A DNA stretch of 64,000 nt. Origin: Hyalella azteca. Its lineage: Eukaryota; Arthropoda; Malacostraca; Amphipoda; Hyalellidae. The stretch lies in assembly GCF_000764305.2 (NCBI RefSeq), contig NW_025941463.1, forward strand, positions 186,001 to 250,000, written 5' to 3'. The notes under the pieces are model-generated. The model searched no databases, had not been told where the DNA came from, and was given only the letters and a program-made list of their open reading frames with translations. Position numbers and translations under genes: made by a program. Shown piece after piece: positions 48,638 to 59,775 of this stretch (positions are counted from its first letter, which is position 1; every line of letters begins with the position of its first letter).

Positions 48638-49164
48638 AAATGTGAGTGTATTGATATGATAACATAACCAAAATATTCACCTTTTAACGTCGTGACTGCG
48701 AAGAAGTAAAAAATTAAGTCAATATTGCCAAATACAACAGGCGAGGTGATTGATCGTTTATGAGCATTCATGAGCAGATTTATCAGTCATTACAAGAATA
48801 ATGATTTGTCATTAGCTGCGAGGAATCCTTGCCTGGATTTCCTCATCGCCGTGAGATATTCATCTCATTCAAATTTAGACCAAATCAGAAATGTTTAAAT
48901 CTTAACATTTTTTGAACCTTAACATTTTTTAAATCTCACAATTTTTTAAATCGTGAAATTTTTTTCATGCGCATCAGTCACAGGTGAAGTTTTCCTACTT
49001 AATTAAAAAGTATCTCAAAATCAAATATTTATTTAACATGACAGCAAATGAAAATCAATTGCTTTAAGTGAAGAAATTTTTTACATTGTATTTAATTAGC
49101 ATTACAAGAAATCCAGTGGCCAACAGTAGTTATTTCGTCCGAAAACTGGTAATAAGACAGGTTA
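48638..49164. other. AT-rich unique DNA, no gene seen
   Basis: A short direct repeat, AATCTTAACATTTTTTGAAC, ACCTTAACATTTTTTAAATC and CTCACAATTTTTTAAATC, lies at about 48897-48955. Nothing else. Confidence 0.45.
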
Positions 49165-49545
49165 TAAAAAGCATACAATGAAGGATACAAAGGAGGATAC
49201 AATAGAGGATACAAGAAAAAATACCCAAGAGAATAAAAAGTAGGATGATAAGGAGGATGCAAGAAAGGATACAAGGGAGGAAAGAAGGGAAGAAACAATA
49301 GATGATACAAGAAAGAATACTCAATAGAAAGCAAGGGAGGATACAAGGGAGGATACAATAGAGGATACAAGAAAGAAACACAAAAGGACACAAGGGAGGA
49401 TTCAAGGGAAGATATAAGGGAAGATAGAAGGGAGGATACAATGGAGGATCGAAGGGAGGCTATAAGTGAGGATATAAGGGAAGATACAATAGAGGATCCA
49501 AGAAAAAATACACAAGAGGATACAAGAGAGGATACAAGAGCAGTC
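49165..49545. repeat. Purine-rich degenerate repeat, GGATACAAGGGAGGATACAA
   Basis: A 14-15-bp motif, GAGGATACAAGGGAG, with many variants (AAAGGATACAAG, GAAAGAATAC). The minus-strand frame at 49092-49763 is open across it and reads as a repeating LSSLISSLSSSIV pattern. Its first 60-70 residues (49550-49760) are not repetitive and have no domain that I know. Confidence 0.88.
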
Positions 49546-50223
49546 GGTGGGGCATGAAGAAGAAAGAGCAAAGCTGTGGCCTCCATAAATCTGGCAGAGC
49601 GGCTCGCGTAATCCCATTTGCCTACGCGCCCCTTCGCTGGACCCTTCAAATGAACGAAACAAACCAATAACGCAGCCAAGAACTCTTCGTTCAATGTGAA
49701 GAACCACGTGCTTCTTACAGGCTGCCTTGATCTCTCATGATATTTATTCTTCATATCCAGCACGTGTCTTTCATCCTTTTAATTTTAATGTTTTGCTTCA
49801 TTCCAACGAGACTCTATAACGAGGTTAAGTTAAGAGTTTGAGTTGAGCTCGGTGAAGAGTTTATGTGATGTTGGATGAAATTGTCTCAGCAAAGGTTTAG
49901 GCTCAATACTTAGCGTGTTTCTGATCACTATGGCTGCATTGTGTCCAGGGGAGTTTGAAATTATCGCCGCAAAATTTGGATTGCCGGACTAGTAAACGGC
50001 TGACAATGATAAAACGATTATGCATTCTCAAGCAATGAAAAACGATGATGTATTCTGTAAGAACGAAAAAAAGACAATTTGTTTTCAAAAAATAAAACAT
50101 GACAAAAAATACTAAACTGATCGCAAGCATTAAAAAATTGATACGTAACTGAAGCAACTAATTGACCGCAATAACTGACTTGACTCTCAACAAACATTTT
50201 ATTTTCCCTGTTGAGAAATAATC
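49546..50223. other. Unique DNA, unrecognised open frame at one end
   Basis: 49550-49763 on the minus strand is more complex than average (a Trp-Phe-Phe-Thr-Leu-Asn segment, then LKGPAKGRVGKWDYASRSAR). It may be a real short exon or a decayed transposon frame. No homologue comes to mind. Confidence 0.3.
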
Positions 50224-50278
50224 AAGGAAACAATACGGTAAACACAAACGTAGTTAGTGTTTACCGTATTGTATCCTT
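50224..50278. other. Near-perfect 22-bp-arm inverted repeat
   Basis: CAATACGGTAAACAC (50231-50245) pairs with GTGTTTACCGTATTG (50257-50271). With one mismatch the stem extends to AAGGAAACAATAC against GTATTGTATCCTT. Loop is AAACGTAGTTA. The word GTATTGTATCC recurs just downstream near 50314. The size suits a small foldback or a hairpin RNA precursor. Confidence 0.85.
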
Positions 50279-51218
50279 TACTTGGTATTCTATCCTTTAT
50301 TGTGTATATTTCCGTATTGTATCCTCTGTCCGTATATTGTGTATTACTGCCCACCCTGCAAGTGCGTATACGGCGCGTGCAGCGAATGGCCTATCCTCGG
50401 AGTGACCGCAGGACTCCCCTCTTTTGACCACCGCTGGACAAATAAAAACATCTAAACGCACGCCAAATCTTAATGCAAATAAAGTCATGCGTGATGCATT
50501 CAATGGGGTGAGAAGAAATATAGATTTGAGGGAAACCCAAGAGAAAGGAATAAAGCAGCCGGAAATATGGTAATGTGGCCGCCATAAAGCTCCGTAAAAA
50601 GCCCGAAAGCCACGCGAAGAACAGAGACGTCGATATCATCAAAGAGAGTGCAGCAGAGTTCGGCACCTCATATCTCTTGCACTTAGTCCTATCGTGTCAT
50701 CACAAAAATTATAATGAATACAAATATTATGTTTATATTCTTCCTCACTATTAACGAGTTTGAAGATAGAGAACTATCAAGGTTCGTTGAATAATTTTGT
50801 ATGGTTATGAGTGAAGTTTTCGTGAAGTTTTTATTTTATGCAAGGTCAAACCGCCAGAATATTTTTCTTGTCTTTTGTTAAGTGGTTTATGATTTTATAT
50901 AACGGAATTGTAGTCGAACTAAAAATCACTGATCAAACAACTTTTTTGATGACACTCATGTAATTTTCCCCTAATTTTTTTCTTAATATGGAATATATAT
51001 GGAGCGACAATGTGGATTTATTTACCTCTTAACTGCATGATATAAAAATATTAATGTTAGCAATTCTGCAACTGTTGACATCTTCTTCATAGATTTACTT
51101 AGTGTACTGAAACAAGTTAAACATTTCCTCACTACCTTAAACAAGAAATCGATGTATTTAGCCACCGCATTGAATTGTCAGCATATATAAATAAATCCCA
51201 AGAAAATTTGTATTACTT
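50279..51218. other. Unique DNA, no gene seen
   Basis: Minus-strand frames at 50297-50503 and 50391-50666 (91 codons, hydrophobic stretch FLRSFMAATLPYFRLL) overlap in different frames and have no domain. Nothing else supportable. Confidence 0.45.
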
Positions 51219-51388
51219 TTTAGCGCATTTTCTCATTTATGGAAAAAATGCACTATTGTGCTCGCCATGTCCGTCTGTCTGTCTGTCCGTCTATCCGTCT
51301 GTCCGTCCGTCCGTGATCGCAAGTTTTCGTCGACGAGAAAATGCGCTCTCTGTCACTCACTGCAATGAGTACTGAGTTATATTTTTTA
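51219..51388 (+). mobile_element. GTCY-cored HINE-like element, copy 5
   Basis: TTTAGCGCATTTTCTCATTT, hairpin GCATTTT/AAAATGC, GTGCTCGCCATG, a short microsatellite (51271-51314), GATCGCAAGTTTTCGTCGAC, inverted repeat GAGAAAATGCGC, and a palindrome with one substitution (ACTCACTGCAATGAGT, as in copy 2). The end is ACTGAGTTATATTTTTTAT. Confidence 0.9.
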
Positions 51389-53115
51389 TAGATTTTTCGT
51401 AGTTTCTGACGCAGAACGAATTAGCAGCTGCGGTATTCATGTCAGTGACCAAATCAGTCCAGAGGGACGCGTGCGATCTGTCTCTTGGTTTCTAAGAACC
51501 GTCGTCCCATCAAGACACTCGTCGCTGCTTCTTATGCTGCAACACGCGGTCTTTTGGATGCTCTTAGTTGCTTTTTTAGTCTTTCTTCCGAGGCTTTGAC
51601 GTTGACCAGCAAAAAGCCAGACAATGAGATTAGGCAACGGGATCACGACAGTCCCTCTTCTTCGGTCAGCCGCGGGCTCCGCGCTGGGATGTGGAGGTGC
51701 GAACCTAAAACCTCTTGGGATCACTGAGAGAAGACAGATATACTGAACTATGATATATACTTTTTATTTCGTCGCATCGCTTTCAGAATGTAAGCCTTGT
51801 CTGAAAATGTTACCAATGTTATTATTAAGGCTTTAAAGAATTGTCATTTTATCCTCATTTGTAATTCTTAAATGTCCTATATCCCTGATTAAGGAAGGAA
51901 GATTATGTCCAGAGATTCGTACCATAAAAAAGTGCAGGGATAGTAGGCTGAGATTTCTTCATATTTATCTAAATTTCCGCTTATCAAATAAATAAAAAAA
52001 ATGCACATCCCTAGGCTCATCAAAACACATCCTGTGCTGAATGATTTTGACGACATGATGGAAATGTGACAGTCAAGCCAGCGGCTAATCTACAGAGAAG
52101 AAATCAATCTCCAAGTTCCTTGATTTGACTCCACTAAATGTATTCATTCGGATGAAGTTAGTGAGAGTGTCAAGTGTTTTGCATTTGGAGAGTGAGCCGA
52201 ATGGTGAGATCCATTTATTTCCAGGTGCGCCGAAACTTAACGTAAAAGAATCCATATTTTAAGTACCGTAGTTTACCCTTAAACATTCTCAATTGTTCAC
52301 AACAAGTGACAGTTGAGGCTTCATAATTGCCCTTAGGGCTTAATGAATCTATAACTTAGGTTAGGGCTTAATAAATACCGTTGGAAACCATCTCATTCAG
52401 CAACTGTTTAATACCTCAACGTCGATAAAAACCATAACACAAAAATGAACGCATAATAGCAAGTGGCCGCCGCAACAGCTCAGTGGTTTTTGAAGAAACC
52501 TTCCCCTGTAGCGGCAATTAGCTCGCCTCCCCTACACGCTAATTGTTTAAAAGCTTGGCATTCCGGCGCAAATCTTGCAACAAAGACGCCTCGTCGATGT
52601 AGCAATCATATCGAGAATGAATGCTTTAAAAATCCTCATTCGTCTTTGAGCTTTGCGGGAGAACGAGCAGTTCTTTTCTGCCAGGCTCATTACGTGGGGA
52701 GGCAAAATAAACGATACTATACTGATTCGAATATGTAAATAATAAAGTATTATTCCTTGTTTGTATACGTTGTTATCTGTATCATTACTGATCCCTAATT
52801 TTTTGCCACAATAACCATAAATAGCAATGTCGCATAAATATTTTATAGATGATATAAATACGTCAATAAATTTAATCCATTAATATGCATATTTATCTAA
52901 ATTCAGAAAAAACATCAATAAATTCAACCTATTAGTACACAAATTTACAACAATACGCCGAGCAATCTATTTACCAAGTAATTTTCAACGCTAGCATTAA
53001 TGTTTGTGCCCACGTATGAAAATTAAAACAACAACTAAAATCAGAAACCCACAAACTTTAATTTATGTGCCGGCGCTGATTGATGTGCAAAGACGGTAAT
53101 GCATCAACGGCTGCC
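51389..53115. other. Unique DNA, no gene seen
   Basis: Opposed frames at 51437-51724 (-) and 51485-51727 (+), and a 91-codon plus frame at 52463-52738 with no known domain. The latter starts in a GC-richer stretch (CAAGTGGCCGCCGCAACAGC). A gene fragment is possible but unsupported. Confidence 0.4.
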
Positions 53116-53129
53116 GGCAGGTGGCGCTG
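53116..53129 (+). promoter_or_regulatory. Candidate CTCF-type site
   Basis: GGCAGGTGGCGCTG matches the core AGGTGGCGC of the CTCF motif, which is shared by insects and vertebrates. It sits in a GC-rich patch (53070-53190: CTGCCGGCAGGTGGCGCTGC) in AT-rich DNA. A single 9-10-base match is weak evidence, and binding is inference. Confidence 0.3.
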
Positions 53130-53439
53130 CAGCCTGTACGTCGTTTGCATGAACCACGGAGTGCTGGACGAACGCAGCGCTATGTTGCTGCCTTGTAAGA
53201 GATCATAGATACACTTATTTACAATGTTATGATATTACAATGTTATTTATTATATATTATTTATCAGGGATTTACTTCATTTTATTATAAGTAACAGGAT
53301 AAATAACCAATTTATGGTATTCACATTTTCGTTCCTGACATAGATACATACATAATTGTGCTTCCACTGGCGTAACTCAAAGAACTTTCTCCAGAGCTGC
53401 AAATTTTTTAACTTCCAAAGTTACTTCAAGTTTTTACTT
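53130..53439. other. AT-rich unique DNA
   Basis: TTATGATATTACAATGTTAT-type repeats around 53225-53265. No gene seen. Confidence 0.45.
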
Positions 53440-53605
53440 CAAGTTGCATCGCTTCAACATGCCCATACCCTTCATCACTTCAACCTGACATTACACCCTC
53501 ATCACTTACATCTCATCACTTCAACATTCCACTGCTCGCGTCACTTCCATTTCACCACTTCAACCTGCCACTACTCCAATCACTTAAAACAATCATTTCA
53601 ATTTG
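53440..53605. repeat. Degenerate CATCACTTCAACCTGCCACT-type repeat
   Basis: The motif (C)ATCACTTCAACCTG(A/C)CA, CCACTTCAACCTGCCACT and CATCACTTACATCTCATCAC recurs about six times. It lies inside a 102-codon frame (53356-53664, +) which is thereby a low-complexity His/Thr/Leu pattern. Confidence 0.75.
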
Positions 53606-53754
53606 TAACGTATACGACAATCCTAACACTCGGCCAAACTCAACTCAATATGCTACTTCTGTGACTCTGATGACTTCTTTAACAAAACTAATATCTTTAA
53701 CATGGTTTGAAACTAACTGTTATTCCTATTCCAACTCCAACAGCATCTGCAGCT
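53606..53754. other. Short unique stretch
   Basis: Nothing supportable seen. Confidence 0.45.
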
Positions 53755-54290
53755 GATGACACCACTGTTCTGATGGCGTTGTCGTCACACAACTCCCACC
53801 GCAGCAGCCACCTCCACCCCAGTGCTTATGTTGCCACACAACTCCTACCGCAGCAGCCACCTCCACCTCAGTGCTAGTGTTGCCACACAACTCCCACCAC
53901 ATAAGCCACCTCCACCCCAGTGCTGGTATCGCCACACAACTCCCACCACAGCAGCCACCTCCACCCCAGGGCTGGTATCGCCACATAACTCCCACCACAG
54001 CAGCCACCTCCACCCCAGTGCTGGTGTTGCCACACAACTCCCACCGCAGCAGCCACCTCCACCCCAGTGCTGGTATCGCCACACAACTCCCACCGCAGCA
54101 GCCACTTCCACCCCAGTGCTGGTATCGCCGCACAACTCCCACCACAGCAGCCACCTCCACCCCAGTGCTGGTATCGCCGCACAACTCCCACCGCAGCAGC
54201 CACTTCCACCCCAGTGCTGGTATCGCCACACAACTCCCACCGCAGCAGCCACTTCCACCCCAGTGCTGGTATCGCCACACAACACTCCCC
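53755..54290. repeat. 49-bp minisatellite, ~11 copies
   Basis: GCTGGT starts at 53922, 53971 and 54020, an exact 49-bp period. The unit includes CAGCAGCCACCTCCACCCCA, GTGCTGGTATCGCCACACAA and CTCCCACCG. Since 49 is not a multiple of three, each frame cycles through all three translations over 147 bp, which keeps frames open on both strands (up to 228 and 205 codons). None of these is a gene. Confidence 0.97.
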
Positions 54291-54370
54291 CACATCGCCA
54301 CACTCCCACCGCCACACCCCCCCCACACCGTCACACTCCCCACACCGCCACACTACCACCACCACAGCGT
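54291..54370. repeat. CCACAC-rich short-period repeat
   Basis: (CCACAC TCC CACCGCCACAC) with CCCCCCC runs. A degenerate tail of the neighbouring 49-bp array, CACCGCCACACTCCC-type. Confidence 0.8.
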
Positions 54371-54548
54371 CACCACCGCCGCTATTGTGACCACGTGATT
54401 ACAGAGCGCATTATTCAGGCGAGGATCTCGTGTACATACGCAGCCTGGGCGACGACGGCTGCCTGCACGCCACTTGTCTCCTGCCGAGCACTGTCTCTAA
54501 ATTATTAAAGGGACTCTTGACAAATAATTCCAACGACCAAATTTCAAT
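54371..54548. other. Unique stretch
   Basis: GC-medium sequence. The long plus-strand frame from the 49-bp array runs on to 54508 without gaining a domain. Confidence 0.4.
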
Positions 54549-54694
54549 TCTACTCATTGGTCTTCCGAAACAAGATTAAAGCATAAAAATCTGAGGGAGA
54601 ATCCAATGTATTTGAACAATTGCTACTCATTCGTCTTCCGAAACACGATTAAAGCGTTAAAATCTCAGGGAGAATCCACTGTAATTTGAATTGA
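54549..54694. repeat. 73-bp tandem duplication
   Basis: CTACTCATT starts at 54550 and 54623. Both units share GTCTTCCGAAACA, GATTAAAGC, AAAATCT and AGGGAGAATCCA, at about 85% identity. Two copies only. Confidence 0.92.
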
Positions 54695-55479
54695 TAGAGG
54701 GCAACGTGACATCGGCTGTAGGTTGTGACATTCACTGAGTAAATCGTTCATGCATGGAAAGAAGCTTGATTAGAGGACCTTTCCGTCGTAAAGGTTATAC
54801 TCTTGCATGGGCCAATACACTCTTGGTTATACTTATGCGCCTGACTTTCAGGCGACTTTTCTCGCTCGATTGAAAATTACGGAGAGTGCGCTGAAGAGGT
54901 TAGGTTCTCATGCAACGTCAATGAGGTATGAATGCCAGTAAATCCACAATTTACATACAAAAGTCATCGTAGTGTTATATGGAGCTGAACATACTTGAAT
55001 TACGACAGTCATCGTAAAGCAATGAAACGCTGGCGACACTGCAATCTGTTCCCGATGCTGACCAGTGCTGACATCATCGCGTTTAACCACCGAATCTGTT
55101 GTAAATATCATCTGGCATACCGTAGCCTGCGTGTGATACCACAATGACACGGCAATGTTGGATCAAAGAGAGGAATTGAGGAAGAGTTGATAAGTGTGAT
55201 AGACTGTGGGTGCGGAAGATGGAGAGATAAAAGGACGTAGAGAGGAAGAGAATGAGGACGAGAGTGGGTGGGAGATAGCAGGAGAGAAAAATACGAAAGG
55301 GAAAAAGAAGGAAAACGACGGTGGCATAGTATAGATAAATAGCGAATAGAGAGAATAGTGGAATAGGAAAATGCTTTGAAGGAAGGAGGACTAAGGGGGA
55401 GGAAAGTGGGGGAGGAGAGGACTCGGTGAATGGAAATGAGAGGAAGGAGGTCAGTGGGATGTCCTATGAGGGAGTGCGA
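54695..55479. other. Unique DNA, purine-rich to the right
   Basis: No gene seen. From 55160 the plus strand becomes strongly G/A-rich (GAGAGGAATTGAGGAAGAGT, GAGGGGGAGG) and leads into the next array. Confidence 0.5.
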
Positions 55480-55765
55480 ATTAAAGGGAGGGAGTGAGTG
55501 AGGGGGAATGATAGGGAGGGAGTGAGTTGGAATTAAAGGGAAGGAGTGAGTGGGAATTAAAGAGAGTGACTGAGTGGGAATGAAAGAGGGGGAGTGAGTG
55601 GGAATTATAGGGAGGGAGTGAGTAGGAATGAAAGAGAGGGAGTGAGTGAAAATTGAAGGGAGTGAGTGAGTGGGAATGAAAGGGAAGGAGTGAGTGGGAA
55701 TGAAAGAGGGGGAGTGAGTGGGATTGAAAGGGAAGGAGTGAGTGGGATGGAGAGGGTGGAGTGAG
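55480..55765. repeat. ~23-24-bp purine-rich minisatellite, ~12 copies
   Basis: The motif is GGGAGTGAGTGGGAATGAAA with variants GAATTAAAG, GAATTATAG and GATTGAAAG. The minus-strand frame 55108-55776 (222 codons) reads SFPFIPTHSLPSFIPTHS and is a repeat by-product. Confidence 0.95.
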
Positions 55766-55954
55766 ATACTCATCAACAGAGGGTAGAGTGAGAGGCTCTC
55801 AAGCGTGCGCCCTCCCCTAGCGTATTTGACTATACAAACAAGTCCCCCTCACCTCCCCTTCCCATTTGTATACTGTATATTGTGTACATCGTGTGTACCT
55901 TCCCGCAAGCCCCATAAGGAGATGCTGAGTTGACACGGCTGTGTGACCAGCTTT
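55766..55954. other. Short unique stretch
   Basis: CCTCCCC-rich sequence, then a TGTATACTGTATATTGTGTA stretch. Nothing supportable. Confidence 0.45.
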
Positions 55955-56225
55955 TTTGTGCAGAGTGTTGATGTGTGAACGGTGTGTTGGTGTGTGTAGA
56001 ATGTGTTGATGTGTGTGTGTAGGATGTGTTGGTGTGTGAATGGCATGTGTAGAGTGTGTTGGTGTGTGAACGGTGTGTTGGTGTGTGTAGAATGTAGTGA
56101 TGTGTGTGTGTGTAGGATGTGTTGGTGTGTGAATGGTATGAGTAGTTGGTGTGTGATGAGAGTGCTGGTGTGTAAATGGTGTTTGTAGGGTGTGTTGGTG
56201 TGTGAAGTGTGTGTTGTGTGAAAAT
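55955..56225. repeat. GT-rich repeat, GTGTGTTGGTGTGTGAATGG
   Basis: A variable GTGTTGGTGTGTGAA / GTGTGTAGAATGTGTTGATG motif. A longer block of about 115 bp seems duplicated: GGTGTGTTGGTGTGTGTAGA near 55980 recurs near 56074, followed in both by ATGTG or ATGTA and TGATGTGTGTGTG. Frames on the minus strand are Thr/His repeats. Confidence 0.92.
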
Positions 56226-56928
56226 GTTGCGTTGGACGTGTGAGGCTTATGTCTATGTGTGCCATTTTGTAGAGATTCCGTGCTGGTCATAAAAGTTATA
56301 AAAACTCTGAATACGATACAACTGAATTACTGGTTGCAGGTCGCACATCCCTGGGTTTTTAACACCTGATACTTCATCCTAAATTATGACACTAAAAATC
56401 TGTCATTTATACACTATATATGTTTGGTTACTTGAATACTATTGGTTATTGACTGTTTAATATAATAATAATAATATTCATGCAGGGAGCGTTGTAGAAA
56501 CTTAGTGTTAATGAGCGTCTCAAGCGAGCTTATGGCGTGGGTTTAGCGATATATTAGCGTCTGGTTAACACTGACAATTTTAGTTTTGTTTTCCCCTGTT
56601 GGCTAGTGTGGTATAGATACAAGTTACTTAGTAATTTCCTGCACCTAACTAAGATATAGACTTAATCTGATCGTGTACAAAATTTATACGTGCACACCTT
56701 TCCCGCCCGCTCAACCAGTAAGGTATATGTTAACTTAACTACAACTTAGCAAATCTAATTGGTTCATATTATTTAGTGATACTTATAAAGTTGAGAATGA
56801 TGTTACTTTACGATAGCCGTTAATACACTGTATTTGTGATATTACTTTACGATACCTGTGAAAATGTTACTTACATTATTTCGTCATTAGCCAAGTACTC
56901 ACTTGTTGTGTATATATAAGCATCGCCT
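56226..56928. other. AT-rich unique DNA, no gene seen
   Basis: TTACTTTACGATA recurs near 56803 and 56842. A TATATATAAGC lies at 56911-56921, just 5' of the 35-bp array. No gene is visible downstream, so no promoter is called. Confidence 0.45.
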
Positions 56929-57075
56929 CACCCGCTGCTCACATCTAGTCACCTGTAGCAGCTCACCCGTTACTCACATCTAGTCACCTGTAGCAGCTCA
57001 CCCGCTACTCACATCTAGTCACCTGTAGCAGCTCACCCGCTACTCACATCTAGTCACCTGTAGCAGCTCAGCTCA
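56929..57075. repeat. 35-bp minisatellite, 4 copies
   Basis: ACATCTAGTC starts at 56941, 56976, 57011 and 57046, an exact 35-bp period. The unit is ACATCTAGTCACCTGTAGCA plus GCTCACCCGCTACTC. Copies are almost identical. Confidence 0.97.
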
Positions 57076-58097
57076 CGACATAATCTCTTTGAACAAGTCG
57101 AAGGCTCTTAGTCGCTCCCTAACCTAACCCGTTCACTTAATAGTCATTAAATATGCACAAAGTGGGGTAAAAGCTCCAAGCTCACTCTACTCCAAGCCCT
57201 TTTATAGTGAACCCTCTCTACCAATGTTGGCTACCCACAGAGTTTATATACGAGGAAATTTCTACGCGCGAACTTACAACTTTTTACAAGGCTCTTTTCG
57301 AACAATCTATGCCGGTGCAATAATAGGGAAAATGCTATTTAAATTTTATCGTCGTGAATATCGTCGTGACCGCTCATTTCTGTGGTTAACTACATATATT
57401 GGACATGTCTTCAATTCAAAGATAACTTGAGAGCAGGATCACTTATTGGATTTTACTGCCTAATAAAAAAACGTATAATTAAATTGCTTAAACAATATTT
57501 TACGATGAATATTAATTAAATCTTAATAAAATAACTTTCTTTAGCCAAAACTGGCCACACTCACTCGGTCGACAAAAAATATGCCATGTTTACACGATTT
57601 TTCTAATGAGGTTATAATGTATTTTACTTTCTGAAGACATATATATGTAAATCACTGAGAAACATTGTTAGCGTATTTTAAATACTTTGAATTTCCGAAG
57701 CTATGGTAATACCTGTAGCAGTTTTTGTGTTGGGGAAATTGGGGAAAATTATCTAAAAAAAAATTAGGGAAAAAATTGTCTGGGAAAAAGGTTTTTCCTG
57801 GGTGCAAAATCTATTTCCTCCCCAAAACATGTTTTATTCAAGGGCACGACCCGCCTCTCCTACCTCACCTTCCTCATATTTTTTTATTTCGTCATTTGCT
57901 TATGCAAACAATTGCATATTGCCTCCTATCTCCCACCCTAGAACGCTGCTACGGTACCGCCAACCTCAACCCGAGCGCTGAACGAAACTTTACTTTAATT
58001 TACATTAGTTTCATCATTTACCTTGTTTCTGAAACCTTTTTATTGTTTGTTTATTTACTCCAATCTTTCAGTCACATCCTAATCTACAATCCGCGCC
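57076..58097. other. Unique DNA, no gene seen
   Basis: Frames at 57224-57430 and 57725-58117 (130 codons, +) have no domain. The second starts in a Lys-rich segment (KKKLGKKLSGKK) and becomes hydrophobic. It is AT-driven and not convincing. Confidence 0.4.
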
Positions 58098-58222
58098 ACT
58101 TCTATCCGCAATCTTAAGCCACTCCTTGCCGTAATCTTAAGCCACTTCTTGTCGTAATCTTAAGCCACTTTCTGCCGCAATCTTAAGCCACTTCCTGCCG
58201 CAATCTTAAGCCACTCCTTACC
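58098..58222. repeat. 23-bp tandem repeat, ~5 copies
   Basis: TAAGCCACTCCTTGCCGTAA-type units with TAAGCC at 58115 and 58138, and onward at 23 bp. Passes directly into the 12-bp array. Confidence 0.92.
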
Positions 58223-58795
58223 GTACGATATCCAACACAATATCCAACACAATATCCAACACAATATCCAACACAATAACCAACACAATATCCATCACAA
58301 TATCCACCACAATTTCCAACACAATTTTCAACACAATTTTCTACCCAATATCCAGCACAATATCCACACATCCACCAAAAATATCCAACACAATATCCAA
58401 TACAATATCCAACACAATATCCAACACGATATCCAACACAATATCCAACACAATATCCAACACAATATCCATCACAATATCCAACACAATATCCAACACA
58501 ATATCCATCACAATATCCAACACAATATCAAACACAATATCAAACACAATATCCAACACAATATCCAACACAATATCCATCACAATATCCAACACAATAT
58601 CAAACACAATATCAAACACAATATCCAACACAATATCCAACACAATATCCATCACAATATCCAACACAATATCAAACACAATATCAAACACAATATCCAA
58701 CACAATATCCAACACAATATCCATCACAATATCCAACACAATATCAAACACAATATCAAACACAATATCCAACACAATATCCAACACAATATCCA
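58223..58795. repeat. 12-bp repeat with a 72-bp higher-order unit, cut by a gap
   Basis: The base unit is CACAATATCCAA (12 bp) with variants TCAA and CCAT. From about 58500 a six-unit pattern recurs exactly: CCAT at 58505, 58577, 58649, 58721 and 58793, that is every 72 bp. The array stops at the N gap, so the true length is unknown. The minus-strand frame (repeating DIVLDIV) is a by-product that the gap also crosses. Confidence 0.97.
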
Positions 58796-59475
58796 NNNNN
58801 NNNNNNNNNNNNNNNNNNNNNNNNNNNNNNNNNNNNNNNNNNNNNNNNNNNNNNNNNNNNNNNNNNNNNNNNNNNNNNNNNNNNNNNNNNNNNNNNNNNN
58901 NNNNNNNNNNNNNNNNNNNNNNNNNNNNNNNNNNNNNNNNNNNNNNNNNNNNNNNNNNNNNNNNNNNNNNNNNNNNNNNNNNNNNNNNNNNNNNNNNNNN
59001 NNNNNNNNNNNNNNNNNNNNNNNNNNNNNNNNNNNNNNNNNNNNNNNNNNNNNNNNNNNNNNNNNNNNNNNNNNNNNNNNNNNNNNNNNNNNNNNNNNNN
59101 NNNNNNNNNNNNNNNNNNNNNNNNNNNNNNNNNNNNNNNNNNNNNNNNNNNNNNNNNNNNNNNNNNNNNNNNNNNNNNNNNNNNNNNNNNNNNNNNNNNN
59201 NNNNNNNNNNNNNNNNNNNNNNNNNNNNNNNNNNNNNNNNNNNNNNNNNNNNNNNNNNNNNNNNNNNNNNNNNNNNNNNNNNNNNNNNNNNNNNNNNNNN
59301 NNNNNNNNNNNNNNNNNNNNNNNNNNNNNNNNNNNNNNNNNNNNNNNNNNNNNNNNNNNNNNNNNNNNNNNNNNNNNNNNNNNNNNNNNNNNNNNNNNNN
59401 NNNNNNNNNNNNNNNNNNNNNNNNNNNNNNNNNNNNNNNNNNNNNNNNNNNNNNNNNNNNNNNNNNNNNNNNNNN
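58796..59475. other. Assembly gap, 680 N
   Basis: 680 unknown bases. It lies between two different tandem arrays (12-bp CACAATATCCAA on the left, 19-bp CCCGTCACCCCCTCCACCA on the right), which probably explains why assembly failed here. The real length may differ. Confidence 0.99.
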
Positions 59476-59548
59476 CCACCACCCGTCACCCCCTCCAACG
59501 CCCGTCACCCCCTCCACCACCCGTCACCCCCTCCACCACCCGTCACCC
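59476..59548. repeat. 19-bp GC-rich tandem repeat, ~4 copies
   Basis: CGTCACCCCCTCCACCACC recurs every 19 bp. It is C-rich on the plus strand and starts at the gap edge, so it may extend into it. Confidence 0.93.
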
Positions 59549-59775
59549 TGGTTTAGAAGTATAGGCATATTATCGGCGGCCAATGAATTGTCCAGAATCA
59601 GAAATAAGAAGTTTTCCTATAAAATGACCTTCATTGAGCTTGTTACGAGGTTCTCACTTAATTATGAAATGGCATTAGCTTTAAATCGTATATTCTCATA
59701 TTTTATTCTTTTTGTCTTTATATTTCAGCTCATATCGAATTGTGTTTTATAATTTAAGGCGTCGAATTTACATAC
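59549..59775. other. AT-rich unique DNA
   Basis: Nothing supportable seen. Confidence 0.45.

Noticed and set aside
53726..54508. Frames up to 228 codons on both strands
   Set aside because: All lie on a 49-bp minisatellite in which every phase is free of stops.
56911..56960. TATATATAAGC with a TCTAGTC initiator-like word ~30 bp on
   Set aside because: The initiator-like word is part of a 35-bp minisatellite and no coding sequence follows.
58341..59520. Long minus-strand frames of 252-385 codons
   Set aside because: They cross 680 unknown bases and otherwise translate a 12-bp repeat.
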